From contig NZ_CP133988.1 in assembly GCF_031582885.1 (NCBI RefSeq), positions 1,371,501 through 1,435,500 of the forward strand: a stretch of DNA of 64,000 bases. The letters are read 5' to 3'. Positions within the stretch are counted from its first letter, which is position 1; each line of letters opens with the position of its first letter. The notes below the pieces were generated by a model. The model made no database searches, was not told the DNA's origin, and worked only from the letters and a program-made list of their open reading frames with translations. The translations under genes were made by a program, and so were the position numbers. The DNA is from Streptococcus parasanguinis. Its GTDB lineage: Bacteria > Bacillota > Bacilli > Lactobacillales > Streptococcaceae. Of this stretch, positions 16,745 to 26,127 are shown one piece after another.

Positions 16745-17965
16745 TTATTTTTTGGTCACAATACCGATAATGGTATCAACTGAGCGTTCCATGGTTTGGA
16801 GGCTAACGTATTCAAAGCGACCATGCATGTTTTCACCGCCGGCAAAAATATTTGGTGTTGGAATCCCCATAAAGGAAATTTTAGATCCATCTGTACCACC
16901 TCGGATTGGTTCAATGATTGGAGTGATTCCAAGATCTTCCATGACTTCCTTAGCAAGGGTAATCGGTGTCATATCTTTTTCAATCACTTGCTTCATGTTG
17001 TAGTACTGGTCTTTGAGGGTGAGGAGAACGCGTTCGCTACCGAGTTCCGCATTCATTTGATCGGCAATAGATTTCATGAGGTCTTTGCGTTTTTCAAAGC
17101 TTTCGGTTTCAAAGTCCCGAATGATGTAGCTGGCACTTGCTTCCTCGACAGTTCCATCGATGTTCATCAAGTGGTAGAAGCCTTCATAGCCTTCGGTTAA
17201 TTCTGGACGTGCTCCTTCAGGGAGTTTGTTATGGAAATCAATGGCCAATTGAAGAGCGTTGATCATTTGACCTTTGGCTGTACCTGGGTGGACATTGCGC
17301 CCTTTGAAGGTGATTTCAGCCCCAGCTGCTGAGAAGGTTTCGTATTGAAGCTCTCCGAGAGGACCACCATCGACAGTATAGGCAAAGTCTACATCAAAAT
17401 CCTCTGCATCAAATTGATCTGCACCGACTCCGATTTCTTCATCGGGACCAAAGCCGACACGGATTTCTCCATGTTTGATTTCAGGATGAGCTGTCAGGTA
17501 TTCAATAGCTGTCATGATTTCAGCGATACCTGACTTATCATCTGCACCCAGAAGGGTAGTACCGTCAGTCGTGATCAAGGTTTGTCCCTTGTAGTTGTTC
17601 AAATGGGCAAAATCGGCTGGATCGAGTGTGAAACCAGAGTCACCAAGGGCAATGACACCCCCATCATAATTCTCAACGATTTGAGGATTGACATTTTCGG
17701 CATTGAAGTCAGCGGTATCCATGTGAGAAATAAATCCAATCTTGCGTGTAAAGCTTGGATCATTGGCTGGAAGTGTTCCAATAGCATAGCCGTTTGGTAA
17801 ATAGTAGACGTTTTGAAGGCCCACGCGTTTCATTTCAGGGATCAAGACGTTTGTTGCAAAATCAACTTGTGATTGGGTACTTGGAGTGGTTGTAGAATTT
17901 TCGTCTGAACGTGTGTTAACCTTTACATAGGTAATAAAACGGTCCAACAAATTTTGGTATTTCAT
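16745..17965 (-). CDS. pepT: PepT, peptidase T (tripeptidase)
   Basis: A 406-residue M20B zinc aminotripeptidase, cytoplasmic, which removes the N-terminal residue of tripeptides during peptide use. Metal-site motifs: SHMDTAD (about residues 78-84), GADDKSG (about 139-145) with the bridging Asp, and [12 protein letters not shown] (about 172-183) with the catalytic Glu. RGGTDGSK (about 350) contributes to substrate binding. The ATG at 17965 is chosen over 17971 because AAGGAG lies 7 bases before it; the upstream one would abut the site. It is the last gene of a minus-strand operon and overlaps the stop region of the phosphatase gene. Confidence 0.95.
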   Translation of the reverse strand: MKYQNLLDRFITYVKVNTRSDENSTTTPSTQSQVDFATNVLIPEMKRVGLQNVYYLPNGYAIGTLPANDPSFTRKIGFISHMDTADFNAENVNPQIVENYDGGVIALGDSGFTLDPADFAHLNNYKGQTLITTDGTTLLGADDKSGIAEIMTAIEYLTAHPEIKHGEIRVGFGPDEEIGVGADQFDAEDFDVDFAYTVDGGPLGELQYETFSAAGAEITFKGRNVHPGTAKGQMINALQLAIDFHNKLPEGARPELTEGYEGFYHLMNIDGTVEEASASYIIRDFETESFEKRKDLMKSIADQMNAELGSERVLLTLKDQYYNMKQVIEKDMTPITLAKEVMEDLGITPIIEPIRGGTDGSKISFMGIPTPNIFAGGENMHGRFEYVSLQTMERSVDTIIGIVTKK

Positions 17966-17967
17966 GA

Positions 17968-18789
17968 TCATTCTCCTTTTTCAGTTTCAATTAATTTGTG
18001 AATAGCATGGGCCACGCCATCCTCATCATTGGTCAGGGTGATGAAGTCTGCGATTTCCTTGACAGCAGCATTGCCATTTCCCATAGCGACGCTGTAACCA
18101 GCAAAACGTAGCATTTCAAGGTCATTATTGGCATCTCCAAGAGCCATGACCTGGTCTCTCCTGTAACCTAATGTTTGACTTAATGTTTGAAGAGCAGAAG
18201 CCTTGCTCGCGCCTTTTGGCAGGATTTCAAACAGGATATCCTGTGAACGAACAGTGTTAAAATCGGCCTCTAATGCAGCCTCGTGCTGAGTTTGGAAGTC
18301 ATCAATAGCAGAAGGATCTCCTACATACATGGCTTGAAAAATAGGAACAAGGTTGGGCAGATCTTCTTCTGAGACAGGTGTCGGTTTACTATTAACAATG
18401 CCCGCATCCATCGTGACAAGTTCACTGGCTTCAGGTGCGACCACTAAGTAGTGATCCATGTCAAATAAGGTTAGCTGGACGTCTGTATCTTCCGTCAAAA
18501 CTTGCAACCGGTGCATGTCCTTAAGACTCAATTCTTCCTTGCCAATGATTTCCCAATTCTGAGTAGACAAGGTTGTACACCCGTTATTGATAATCATATA
18601 GTAGTTGCCGTCAGGGAGTCCAATCTCTTCAAAGATAGGACGGACACCCGCTAAGGGACGCCCAGTACAGATCACAATGTCATAGCCGGCTTCATGGGCC
18701 CGGTGAAGAGCTTCAATATTGCCTTTAGAGAGAGATTTATCTTCATGCAAGAGAGTTCCATCCAAGTCAATCGCGATTAATTGAATCAT
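17968..18789 (-). CDS. Cof-type HAD-IIB phosphatase (YidA-like)
   Basis: A 273-residue HAD hydrolase with a type IIB cap. Motif I is [10 protein letters not shown] (residues 5-14, DxDGT with both aspartates), motif II is ICTGRP (about 42-47), and motif IV is [12 protein letters not shown] (about 215-226). Relatives dephosphorylate sugar phosphates and flavin intermediates with loose specificity, so no substrate is given. It starts within the end of the repressor gene upstream (4-base overlap) and ends at the pepT start. Confidence 0.9.
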   Translation of the reverse strand: MIQLIAIDLDGTLLHEDKSLSKGNIEALHRAHEAGYDIVICTGRPLAGVRPIFEEIGLPDGNYYMIINNGCTTLSTQNWEIIGKEELSLKDMHRLQVLTEDTDVQLTLFDMDHYLVVAPEASELVTMDAGIVNSKPTPVSEEDLPNLVPIFQAMYVGDPSAIDDFQTQHEAALEADFNTVRSQDILFEILPKGASKASALQTLSQTLGYRRDQVMALGDANNDLEMLRFAGYSVAMGNGNAAVKEIADFITLTNDEDGVAHAIHKLIETEKGE

Positions 18790-19541
18790 TTGAGCTCCTC
18801 CAAATCAAGAGGAACAAAGCCATCAATCACTTTCCCAATCACCCCAGGTTCCTCATCTAGTGGAATGATTTGATCACTATATTTCTTATTGAGGGATACC
18901 AGTCGAATACCGTTGGCCTCACGAAATACCCGTTTGATCAAGGTCTGCCCATCAAAATCAATGGCATAAATAGCTCCTGCCTGATCGTAATAGGTTTGCT
19001 TGATTAAGACAACAGCTCCTTTTTCGTATTTAGGCTCGAGGGAATCCGTATGAATCCAAAAAGCCAAATCGTAAGGAATCTTTTGATCAAACCAGACGAT
19101 ATCAGCTTGCTTCTGATTTTGGTAAGCTGCAAAAGAATCATAGACAGAATACGAGTGGTATTGCTTTTCAATTTTCTGTCTTTCTTTTTGATGGGTCAAG
19201 AGACTCTTTCCATAAGAAAGAAGATTTTCTTGATTTCCTTCATCGAGCTGTTTATACAATCGTTCGATCTCTGAATCAATGACCACAAAATCATTGCGCA
19301 ATCGAGGGTCAATATCAGCAACTGCTACCTGGAAAAAGGCTGCAATCTTCTCTAAATTTTCGGGAACGGGAAGAGAAGTTCCTTTTACATATCCAGTCAG
19401 GGTACTTGCAGGGATTCCAGTAATACGAGATAATTCGATCTGTTTTTTTCCTTGTTCTTTCAGTAATTCTCTAATCTTTTCCGATATAATCCGTAATGCC
19501 TCTTTGTCTTGAAGGCTTGCTTTTCCACGACCTCTGGCCAA
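18786..19541 (-). CDS. XRE-type repressor with S24 (LexA-like) peptidase domain
   Basis: About 251 residues. An N-terminal helix-turn-helix of the Cro/CI type (KKQIELSRITGIPASTLTGY, about residues 33-52) is followed by a C-terminal S24 autoprotease-like domain. Both dyad residues are visible: Ser in HTDSLEP (about 165) and Lys in TLIKRVFRE (about 206). The architecture is that of HdiR, the damage-responsive repressor of streptococci and lactococci, which replaces LexA there. TTG 19541 is preferred: AAGGAGG lies 8 bases upstream, whereas the alternative GTG 19550 touches it. Autoregulation and control of the two following genes are likely but inferred. Confidence 0.85.
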   Translation of the reverse strand: MARGRGKASLQDKEALRIISEKIRELLKEQGKKQIELSRITGIPASTLTGYVKGTSLPVPENLEKIAAFFQVAVADIDPRLRNDFVVIDSEIERLYKQLDEGNQENLLSYGKSLLTHQKERQKIEKQYHSYSVYDSFAAYQNQKQADIVWFDQKIPYDLAFWIHTDSLEPKYEKGAVVLIKQTYYDQAGAIYAIDFDGQTLIKRVFREANGIRLVSLNKKYSDQIIPLDEEPGVIGKVIDGFVPLDLEELK

Positions 19542-19736
19542 CGTACTCACCTCCTTGTATTTACCCTTACTATTATAATGAATTAAATCGAAAAAGTAAA
19601 TAGAAATCCCTGAGAAATGCGAAAAAAGATGAATTTGATCTAAATCGGATTTTCTTTTTAAAATTTATCAGCTCTTCCTTTACTTTTTGAGGAAAAAGGT
19701 CTAAGATAAAACCAAAGAGTTCATGGAGGTGGAGCT

Positions 19737-20174
19737 ATGATTCGTACTGTTCAAGTCAAAGATGCAGGTCAAATTAGAGATTTATGTCACCAAGCATTGG
19801 GGTATGATTCGACCCTTGAAAAAGTGGCAGCTCAGATCCATAAATTTAATTCGCCAGATTCGGATCATTTTTGCTTTGTTTATGAAGAGGACCAAACAGG
19901 AAATATTCTTGGTTATGTGGAAGCGGAAGTCTATGAAAGCCTCTATAGTGATGCTGGTTTAAATATTTTGGGTCTTGCGGTTTTTCCATCTGCACAAGGA
20001 CGTGGGATCGGTTGCCAATTGATGGAGCGAGTTGAAGAACTTGCCAAAAGCAAGCATTATGCTTTTATCCGTTTAAATTCTGCCTCTCATCGAAAAGAAG
20101 CTCATGTCTTTTACGAACGGATTGGATATGAGGGGAATAAAATGCAGAAGCGATTTTTGAAAATAATGAATTAA
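19737..20174 (+). CDS. GNAT family N-acetyltransferase
   Basis: 145 residues covering one GNAT fold. The acetyl-CoA motif is FPSAQGRGIGCQLMERVE (about residues 83-100), with the RGxG pyrophosphate loop. A later FYERIGY segment (about 124-130) completes the fold. The acceptor is unknown. TGGAGGTGGAG precedes ATG 19737. It is divergent from the S24 repressor gene across a 195-base region. A promoter-like TAAGATAAAA lies at about 19702. Confidence 0.85.
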   Translation: MIRTVQVKDAGQIRDLCHQALGYDSTLEKVAAQIHKFNSPDSDHFCFVYEEDQTGNILGYVEAEVYESLYSDAGLNILGLAVFPSAQGRGIGCQLMERVEELAKSKHYAFIRLNSASHRKEAHVFYERIGYEGNKMQKRFLKIMN

Positions 20175-20240
20175 GATAGGCAAAGGCCTATCTTTTTTGT
20201 TATAATGAAGAGTACGATTAAATTTACTAGGAAGATGATT

Positions 20241-22067
20241 ATGCCAAATTTTGAAGAATTAAAAAAACGACAAGAGAAGATTCGGAACTTCTCGATCATC
20301 GCCCATATTGACCATGGAAAGTCAACCTTGGCCGATCGAATCTTAGAAAAAACCGAAACCGTGTCTAGTCGGGAGATGCAAGCCCAACTCCTAGATAGCA
20401 TGGACCTGGAACGGGAACGTGGGATTACCATCAAGCTCAATGCCATCGAGTTGAACTACACAGCCAAAGATGGGGAGACCTATATCTTCCACTTGATTGA
20501 CACACCGGGGCACGTGGACTTTACCTATGAGGTTTCGCGTTCGCTGGCTGCCTGTGAGGGTGCGATTCTCGTAGTGGATGCTGCTCAAGGGATTGAAGCC
20601 CAGACTCTAGCCAATGTTTACCTTGCTTTGGACAACGATTTGGAGATTCTGCCAGTTATTAACAAAATTGACTTACCAGCTGCAGATCCAGAACGTGTGC
20701 GCACAGAAGTAGAAGATGTCATCGGCTTGGATGCCAGTGAAGCAGTCCTAGCTTCTGCCAAGGCTGGTATTGGGATTGAAGAGATTTTGGAGCAGATCGT
20801 TGAGAAAGTTCCTGCTCCGACAGGTGATGTTGAAGCACCTCTTCAAGCCTTGATCTTTGACTCCGTTTATGATGCCTATCGTGGAGTAATCCTTCAGGTT
20901 CGAGTGGTCAATGGAATGGTCAAACCAGGCGATAAGATCCAGCTCATGAGCAATGGAAAAACCTTTGACGTCACTGAAGTTGGGATTTTTACTCCTAAAG
21001 CGGTTGGACGTGATTTTCTTGCAACTGGAGACGTCGGCTATATTGCGGCCTCTATCAAGACCGTTGCAGATACCCGTGTCGGGGACACTGTGACCTTAGC
21101 GACCAATCCAGCAGCTGAGCCTCTTCATGGATACAAGCAAATGAATCCAATGGTCTTTGCAGGTCTTTATCCGATCGAATCCAATAAATACAATGACCTT
21201 CGTGAAGCCTTGGAAAAATTGCAATTGAATGACGCTAGTCTTCAATTTGAACCGGAAACTTCTCAAGCCCTTGGTTTTGGTTTCCGTTGTGGTTTCTTGG
21301 GACTCCTTCATATGGACGTTATCCAAGAGCGCTTAGAGCGTGAGTTCAATATTGACTTGATCATGACGGCACCGTCTGTTATCTACAAGGTCAATTTGAC
21401 AGATGGCGAAGCACTAGATGTGTCTAACCCATCTGAGTTCCCAGATCCAACCAAGATCGCTTCGATCGAAGAACCTTATGTCAAAGCGCAAATCATGGTG
21501 CCACAAGAGTTTGTCGGAGCTGTCATGGAATTGGCCCAACGCAAACGTGGGGACTTTGTGACCATGGACTACATCGATGAAAATCGAGTCAATGTCATCT
21601 ATCAAATCCCACTAGCGGAAATTGTCTTTGATTTCTTTGATAAATTGAAATCCTCTACTCGTGGCTATGCGAGCTTTGACTATGAGTTGTCTGAATACCG
21701 TCCTTCTAAATTGGTCAAAATGGATATCCTCCTCAATGGCGATACTGTCGACGCTCTCAGCTTTATCGTTCACAAGGACTTTGCTTATGAACGTGGTAAG
21801 TTGATCGTTGAGAAGCTTAAGAAGATTATCCCTCGTCAACAGTTTGAGGTGCCCATCCAAGCAGCTATCGGTCATAAGATCGTGGCCCGTACAGATATCA
21901 AGGCCCTTCGTAAGAACGTCTTGGCCAAGTGTTATGGTGGGGACGTCTCACGGAAACGCAAGCTTCTTGAAAAACAAAAAGCCGGTAAGAAACGGATGAA
22001 AGCCATCGGTTCGGTAGAAGTGCCACAGGAAGCCTTCTTATCTGTCTTGTCAATGGATGAAGAATAA
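20241..22067 (+). CDS. lepA: LepA/EF-4, ribosomal back-translocase GTPase
   Basis: A 608-residue translational GTPase that acts on stalled or mispositioned ribosomes. G1 is AHIDHGKST (about residues 18-26), G2 lies around RGITI, G3 is DTPGH (about 82), and G4 is NKID (about 135). The C-terminal LepA-specific domain ([19 protein letters not shown], about 560) reaches the peptidyl-transferase side. ATG 20241 is favoured by AGGA 8-10 bases upstream and by the family's MPNxEELKKRQ start. A TATAAT at 20210 is its likely -10. The three-hairpin repeat copy 2 follows 10 bases after the stop. Confidence 0.97.
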   Translation: MPNFEELKKRQEKIRNFSIIAHIDHGKSTLADRILEKTETVSSREMQAQLLDSMDLERERGITIKLNAIELNYTAKDGETYIFHLIDTPGHVDFTYEVSRSLAACEGAILVVDAAQGIEAQTLANVYLALDNDLEILPVINKIDLPAADPERVRTEVEDVIGLDASEAVLASAKAGIGIEEILEQIVEKVPAPTGDVEAPLQALIFDSVYDAYRGVILQVRVVNGMVKPGDKIQLMSNGKTFDVTEVGIFTPKAVGRDFLATGDVGYIAASIKTVADTRVGDTVTLATNPAAEPLHGYKQMNPMVFAGLYPIESNKYNDLREALEKLQLNDASLQFEPETSQALGFGFRCGFLGLLHMDVIQERLEREFNIDLIMTAPSVIYKVNLTDGEALDVSNPSEFPDPTKIASIEEPYVKAQIMVPQEFVGAVMELAQRKRGDFVTMDYIDENRVNVIYQIPLAEIVFDFFDKLKSSTRGYASFDYELSEYRPSKLVKMDILLNGDTVDALSFIVHKDFAYERGKLIVEKLKKIIPRQQFEVPIQAAIGHKIVARTDIKALRKNVLAKCYGGDVSRKRKLLEKQKAGKKRMKAIGSVEVPQEAFLSVLSMDEE

Positions 22068-22077
22068 CAATTAGAGA

Positions 22078-22250
22078 GTGGGACAGAAATCGGTAATTCG
22101 TTAGAATTCGATTTCGTCGTCCCACCTCCGCACAGTTGAGTAGGGCTGTAAAAGCTGATGAAATCAGTGTAGTAGAGCCCACTCAACCACTGCGTTTTGC
22201 TCGACAATCCAAAAACAATTAAGAGGCTAGGACTTTTGTCCCAGCCTTTT
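22078..22250 (+). repeat. Three-hairpin intergenic repeat, copy 2
   Basis: Nearly identical to 1347-1519. Hairpin one: GTGGGAC (22078-22084) with GTCCCAC (22119-22125). Hairpin two: GTTGAGT/ACTCAAC with GGGCT/AGCCC and GCTGAT/ATCAGT (G-U in place of G-C). Hairpin three: AAGAGGCT (22221-22228) with AGCCTTTT (22243-22250), followed by GTTTT. The position right after lepA suggests it doubles as a terminator. Confidence 0.8.
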
Positions 22251-22348
22251 GTTTTAGGTATAAAAGAAATAGACTGAATGAGAAAGGTTCTATCAGATGT
22301 GACACTTATCCTATTTTAAAATACCCACTTTCATGGTAGACTAGAAGA

Positions 22349-22363
22349 AAGAAAACGTTCTCA
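22349..22363 (+). promoter_or_regulatory. Possible CcpA cre site before first lipoprotein
   Basis: AAGAAAACGTTCTCA matches the cre consensus WTGNAANCGNWNNCW at all fixed positions but one. It lies just after an extended -10 (TGGTAGACT, 22334-22342), where CcpA would block transcription. The promoter of the paralogue at 23134 has the same TGGTAGACT but no such site. Confidence 0.35.
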
Positions 22364-22375
22364 AGGAGGTTGAGC

Positions 22376-23020
22376 ATGAAACACAAATTATTGACCGCAT
22401 CACTGACGATTCTTTCTACCTGCACACTCATGGCTTGTAGTCACACTACTAAAAAGGACACAGCAGCTTCTTCTACAAAATTGAGTAGCAGCAAAGTCGA
22501 AAAGCAAACAAGCAGCTCTTCGTCAAAGGATACTTCTTCTACAAAGAAAAACACTCCCAGTCAAGAAACCAAGCGGATTGGAAATGCAGATTATGGATAC
22601 ATCGATATTCCAAGTAAATGGTTCAAGTTCACGGATATCGATGGGACAGAAGCTGTCCAATATACAGATGGCAGTGGCTATAATATTGTCACCTTGAACA
22701 GCTTTACCCGGGAAAAGGCCAAAGTTCCTGCAGATATCGAGTTTAATGCTGAATTTCTAGCCAAGAAACTAGCCGTAATGTGGCAAGATAACCAGGATGT
22801 TGGAAAGATGACGGGAGCGCGGACTAAAGTCGCAGGTCTAGACGCCTACCAGCTTCAAATTGTCATGAAATCTGGTCAATACCTGATTACTTGGGTTTTC
22901 CAGAAGGGTGAAAAAGTTTATACCATTTCTTTTGAAGGGGATGCAGAAACCTTGAAAACCTTTATCCCATACATTGAAAATACTTGGAGCCTAGATGGAA
23001 CAGGCGCTATAACGGATTGA
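22376..23020 (+). CDS. Lipoprotein of unknown function, paralogue A
   Basis: 214 residues. A signal peptide ends in the lipobox LMAC (Cys at about 21), so the mature protein is lipid-anchored on the outer face of the membrane. A Ser/Thr/Lys-rich linker (about 25-65) leads to a globular domain beginning at RIGNADYGYIDIPSKW and ending ENTWSLDGTGA. The ATG at 22376, after AAGGAGG, is used rather than the TTG two codons upstream. The next gene encodes a clear paralogue, which points to tandem duplication. The ligand is unknown. Confidence 0.8.
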   Translation: MKHKLLTASLTILSTCTLMACSHTTKKDTAASSTKLSSSKVEKQTSSSSSKDTSSTKKNTPSQETKRIGNADYGYIDIPSKWFKFTDIDGTEAVQYTDGSGYNIVTLNSFTREKAKVPADIEFNAEFLAKKLAVMWQDNQDVGKMTGARTKVAGLDAYQLQIVMKSGQYLITWVFQKGEKVYTISFEGDAETLKTFIPYIENTWSLDGTGAITD

Positions 23021-23133
23021 TGAAGAGAGGCTAGAATCATTTCTAGTCTCTTTATGCTATAGAAATCGCACTTTCAAATCCTAGAAAATCATGGTAGACT
23101 AGTGGAAAGAAAATACATCATTGAGGAGAGAAT

Positions 23134-23775
23134 ATGAAAAATAAGTTCCTACTCGCGTCTGTTACGTTTTTGTCTGTTGTAAGCCTTTCTGCTTGTACTA
23201 GTCCAAAGAAAGAGTCTAGTAAATCATCGGCAGCATCTAGTTCCACGAATGTGGTGAAAGAGACAACAAATTCAAGTAGTAATGTAGAAAAAATTCCAGA
23301 TAGTGATAAGGGGAATGTGAAAACGAAACGAATTGGATCAGCAGATTATGGCTATGTCAATATTCCAAGTGACTGGAAAAAGAATGATAGTATCCAAGTC
23401 GGAGATAATATTCAGTATACAGATAAAAACGCCTTCAATATTATTGTTTTAAATGCTGCCACTAGAGAAAAAGCAAATGTCCCTGAAGGAGTGGAATTTA
23501 ATGCAGAGCTAATAGCTCAAAGATTGGAGAGTAAGTGGAATGATTATAAAATTGTTGAGAAAATGACAAAATCTACGACGACTGTTGGAGGAAATGAGTC
23601 GCTTAAAATACATATTTTTCTCAAGTCAGGCCTGCAGGTTGCTGGTTGGGTATTCCAAAAAGATGATAAGGTTTATTTGATTGTTGTTGAAGGATTTGAG
23701 AAAACAATAACTCAATTTACTCCTTATGTCGAAAACACTTGGAGCTTAGACGGAACGGGCGCTGTAACGGATTAA
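23134..23775 (+). CDS. Lipoprotein of unknown function, paralogue B
   Basis: 213 residues with the same plan as the preceding lipoprotein: signal peptide with lipobox LSAC (Cys at about 21), a Ser-rich linker (about 22-65), and a domain with RIGSADYGYVNIPSDW and VENTWSLDGTGAVTD. Residues between these blocks differ substantially, so the duplication is not recent. TTGAGGAGAG precedes ATG 23134. A promoter with TGGTAGACT (about 23092-23100) resembles that of the first copy. No enzyme motif was recognised. Confidence 0.8.
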   Translation: MKNKFLLASVTFLSVVSLSACTSPKKESSKSSAASSSTNVVKETTNSSSNVEKIPDSDKGNVKTKRIGSADYGYVNIPSDWKKNDSIQVGDNIQYTDKNAFNIIVLNAATREKANVPEGVEFNAELIAQRLESKWNDYKIVEKMTKSTTTVGGNESLKIHIFLKSGLQVAGWVFQKDDKVYLIVVEGFEKTITQFTPYVENTWSLDGTGAVTD

Positions 23776-23859
23776 TCAAGTGAGATAGATCGCAGGATCT
23801 ATCTTTTTTCACAGTCTTTGTGGTATAATGCTTCTATTGTTTAGAAGAGGAAATAGAGG

Positions 23860-24354
23860 ATGACACAGGAAATTGATATTGAAAAATACCATCAGTTAGC
23901 TCTCCAAAAGCAAAAGGAGCACCGCAAGGTATTGGCAAATCTCAAGAAGAAGCCACCTAAGAATTTAGATAAAATAGCGCAAGAAATCCACGATGAAGTT
24001 TTCCAAGAAATCGATTGTACGGCTTGTGCCAATTGTTGTAAGACCTTAGGGCCCGATTTTAAGGAAGCGGATATCACGCGGATTGCCAAGTATTTCAAGA
24101 TGAAACTTCCTGCCTTTGAGGCTGAATTTCTTCAAGTTGACGAAGATGGGGACAAGGTTTTTAAATCCATGCCTTGCCCCTTTCTTGGTGGGGACAATCT
24201 CTGTTCCATCTATGATGTTCGTCCAAAAGCTTGTCGGGAATTCCCTCACACCGATCGCAAGAAGATTTATCAGATCAACCATCTGACCATCAAGAATACC
24301 CTCACCTGCCCAGCAGCTTATTTATTTGTAGAAAAATTGAAGGATCGTTTGTAA
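23860..24354 (+). CDS. YkgJ-type cysteine-cluster protein
   Basis: A 164-residue putative zinc- or iron-chelating protein. Eight-cysteine pattern: CTACANCC (about residues 49-56), CPFLGGDNLC (about 107-116) and ACREFPH (about 124-130), with a last Cys in LTCPAA (about 148). The family function is not established. The stop codon shares a base with the ATG of the HAD gene at 24354 (TAATG), so the two are coupled. Confidence 0.85.
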   Translation: MTQEIDIEKYHQLALQKQKEHRKVLANLKKKPPKNLDKIAQEIHDEVFQEIDCTACANCCKTLGPDFKEADITRIAKYFKMKLPAFEAEFLQVDEDGDKVFKSMPCPFLGGDNLCSIYDVRPKACREFPHTDRKKIYQINHLTIKNTLTCPAAYLFVEKLKDRL

Positions 24355-25043
24355 TGGCATATACATTTTTACTTTTTGATTTGGACCATACCTTGTTGGA
24401 TTTCGAATCTGCTGAAGAAACGGCCTTGACACAAATGTTAGAAGACATGAATTTTCCAGATGTACAGGCCTTTAAAGATTACTACAAACCCATGAACCAA
24501 GGGCTCTGGAAGGATTTGGAACAAAAGAAGTTAACCAAGCAAGAGCTAGTGGATAGTCGGTTTGCGATCGGGTTTGCCCACTTTGGGATTTCTGTTGATG
24601 GGGCTGAGATAGCTCTTCGCTACCAAGATTACATCAGTCTTCAAGGGCAGTCTTTCCCAGGTGCGGAGGACTTACTGGCCAGACTTGAAAAAGCGGGTTA
24701 CCAGCTCTATGGTGCAACGAATGGGGTGACTGCGATTCAAGAAGGTCGCTTGGCTCACTCTACAATCGCTTCTTATTTCAAAGAGGTCTTTATCTCTGAG
24801 CAGCTTCATACTCAGAAACCAGAACCTGCATTTTTTGACAAAGTTGGCCAACTGATTCCAGGTTTCAGCAAGGAGGAGACCCTCATGATCGGAGATTCTT
24901 TGACGGCGGATATCGCAGGGGGAAATGCTGCGGGGATCGATACCATCTGGTATAATCCAAATCATAAGGAAAATACCAGCCAGGTAGTGCCGACTTATAC
25001 CGTTAGCAACTATCAAGAAATCGCCGATTTACTGATAAAATAA
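24354..25043 (+). CDS. YjjG-family HAD nucleotidase
   Basis: 229 residues. HAD motif I is LFDLDHTLLDFE (residues 5-16), with both aspartates. A helical cap follows (about 20-95), then motif II ATNGV (about 120), QKPEPAFFD with the motif III Lys (about 155), and motif IV GDSLTADIAGG (about 179). Relatives remove phosphate from non-canonical pyrimidine nucleotides. ATG 24354 is chosen because an upstream in-frame start would overlap the YkgJ gene by over 120 bases. Confidence 0.88.
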   Translation: MAYTFLLFDLDHTLLDFESAEETALTQMLEDMNFPDVQAFKDYYKPMNQGLWKDLEQKKLTKQELVDSRFAIGFAHFGISVDGAEIALRYQDYISLQGQSFPGAEDLLARLEKAGYQLYGATNGVTAIQEGRLAHSTIASYFKEVFISEQLHTQKPEPAFFDKVGQLIPGFSKEETLMIGDSLTADIAGGNAAGIDTIWYNPNHKENTSQVVPTYTVSNYQEIADLLIK

Positions 25044-25056
25044 AAAATTTTAAATA

Positions 25057-25100
25057 CTGTCAAGTTTTTTTCTTGACAGGTCTATAAAATGTGTTATAAT
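25057..25100 (+). promoter_or_regulatory. rpsP promoter overlapping a palindrome
   Basis: TTGACA (25073-25078) and TATAAT (25095-25100) are 16 bases apart. The -35 lies inside an inverted repeat, CTGTCAAG (25057-25064) and CTTGACAG (25072-25079), separated by seven T. The palindrome could be an operator, or the end of a terminator of the upstream gene. Confidence 0.8.
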
Positions 25101-25166
25101 AGATCATGTGCTAAATAGCTTGTCTATTTCACCGAAAATTAAAATATAGAAAAGAGACTTATAAAA

Positions 25167-25439
25167 ATGGCAGTTAAAATTCGTTTGACTCGTATGGGTT
25201 CTAAGAAAAAACCTTACTACCGTATCAACGTAGCAGATTCACGTTCACCACGTGATGGACGTTTCATCGAAACAGTTGGAACTTACAATCCACTTGTTGA
25301 AGAAAACCAAGTAACTTTGAAAGAAGATCGCGTTCTTGCATGGTTGGCTGATGGAGCTCAACCTTCAGATACAGTTCGCAACATCCTTTCAAAAGCTGGT
25401 GTGATGAAGAAATTCCACGATTCTAAATTCTCAAAATAA
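25167..25439 (+). CDS. rpsP: Ribosomal protein S16
   Basis: The 90-residue 30S protein S16. It starts [20 protein letters not shown], the family's hallmark N-terminus, and has the usual [12 protein letters not shown] loop (about residues 25-36). AAAGAGAC precedes ATG 25167. It leads the cluster rpsP-khpA-mazG-like-rimM-trmD, an arrangement (S16, KH protein, RimM, TrmD) common across Firmicutes. Confidence 0.98.
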   Translation: MAVKIRLTRMGSKKKPYYRINVADSRSPRDGRFIETVGTYNPLVEENQVTLKEDRVLAWLADGAQPSDTVRNILSKAGVMKKFHDSKFSK

Positions 25440-25459
25440 TTTTTTAAGTAGGTTGATGT

Positions 25460-25699
25460 ATGGATACGATTGAAAATCTCATTATTGCAATTGTGAAACC
25501 CTTGATTTCACAACCGGATGCCTTAACCATCAAGATCGAAGATACTCCTGAATTTTTGGAGTACCATCTTGACCTTGATCCTAGCGATGTTGGTCGTGTA
25601 ATCGGTCGAAAAGGTCGCACCATTTCTGCGATAAGAACGATTGTCTACTCTGTCCCAACTGAAGATAAAAAAGTAAGAATCGTTATTGACGAAAAATAA
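25460..25699 (+). CDS. khpA: KhpA, KH-domain RNA-binding protein
   Basis: A 79-residue single KH domain. The GxxG loop is seen in [19 protein letters not shown] (about residues 40-58), with IGRKGR as the nucleic-acid grip. In streptococci KhpA pairs with KhpB (Jag/EloR) in a complex that affects cell elongation and small-RNA binding. It sits 20 bases after rpsP with AAGTAGGTTG as a weak ribosome site and ends in a terminator. Confidence 0.92.
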   Translation: MDTIENLIIAIVKPLISQPDALTIKIEDTPEFLEYHLDLDPSDVGRVIGRKGRTISAIRTIVYSVPTEDKKVRIVIDEK

Positions 25700-25704
25700 A
25701 AAGG

Positions 25705-25726
25705 CGGGACTTGGTCCCGTTTTTTG
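25705..25726 (+). terminator. Terminator after khpA
   Basis: CGGGAC (25705-25710) and GTCCCG (25714-25719) with a 3-base loop, followed by seven T. Confidence 0.9.
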
Positions 25727-25741
25727 TTGCAAGGAGAAAGA

Positions 25742-26074
25742 ATGAAAGAAGTGACTATTCGGCAGTTACAAGCCTATTTACAAGAACATTACCAGAATAC
25801 CCGGACGGAAGAAGGTTTGTTTATCAAGCTGGTTGAAGAGGTTGGCGAAGTAGCCGAGGTGTTAAATGGACGTTCTGGACGGAAAGAGGGTGTCCAAGAT
25901 TCAAATGAGGAATTGGCTAAAGAACTAGCTGATATCATTCACTACACGGTCGCTATCGCGGCCATTAATGAAATCGACCTTACTAAAACTATCTTTGAAA
26001 AAGATAAAACAGCAGCCGTAAAATACCAGCACGAGCGGGATTTGGAGCAGTTTCTAGCAGATAAGTCCATTTGA
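25742..26074 (+). CDS. MazG-like nucleotide pyrophosphohydrolase
   Basis: 110 residues in an all-alpha NTP pyrophosphatase fold. The metal-binding pattern is EEVGEVAE (about residues 31-38), then KELADIIHY (about 60-68), giving the EExxE...ExxD arrangement. It presumably hydrolyses a (d)NTP to the monophosphate; the substrate is not known. ATG 25742, behind AAGGAGAAAG, is used instead of the upstream in-frame 25724. Confidence 0.8.
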   Translation: MKEVTIRQLQAYLQEHYQNTRTEEGLFIKLVEEVGEVAEVLNGRSGRKEGVQDSNEELAKELADIIHYTVAIAAINEIDLTKTIFEKDKTAAVKYQHERDLEQFLADKSI

Positions 26075-26127
26075 GAAAATCTCTTGAACGTGATAAAATA
26101 GAGTGAATAAACTACACTGGAGAAATC

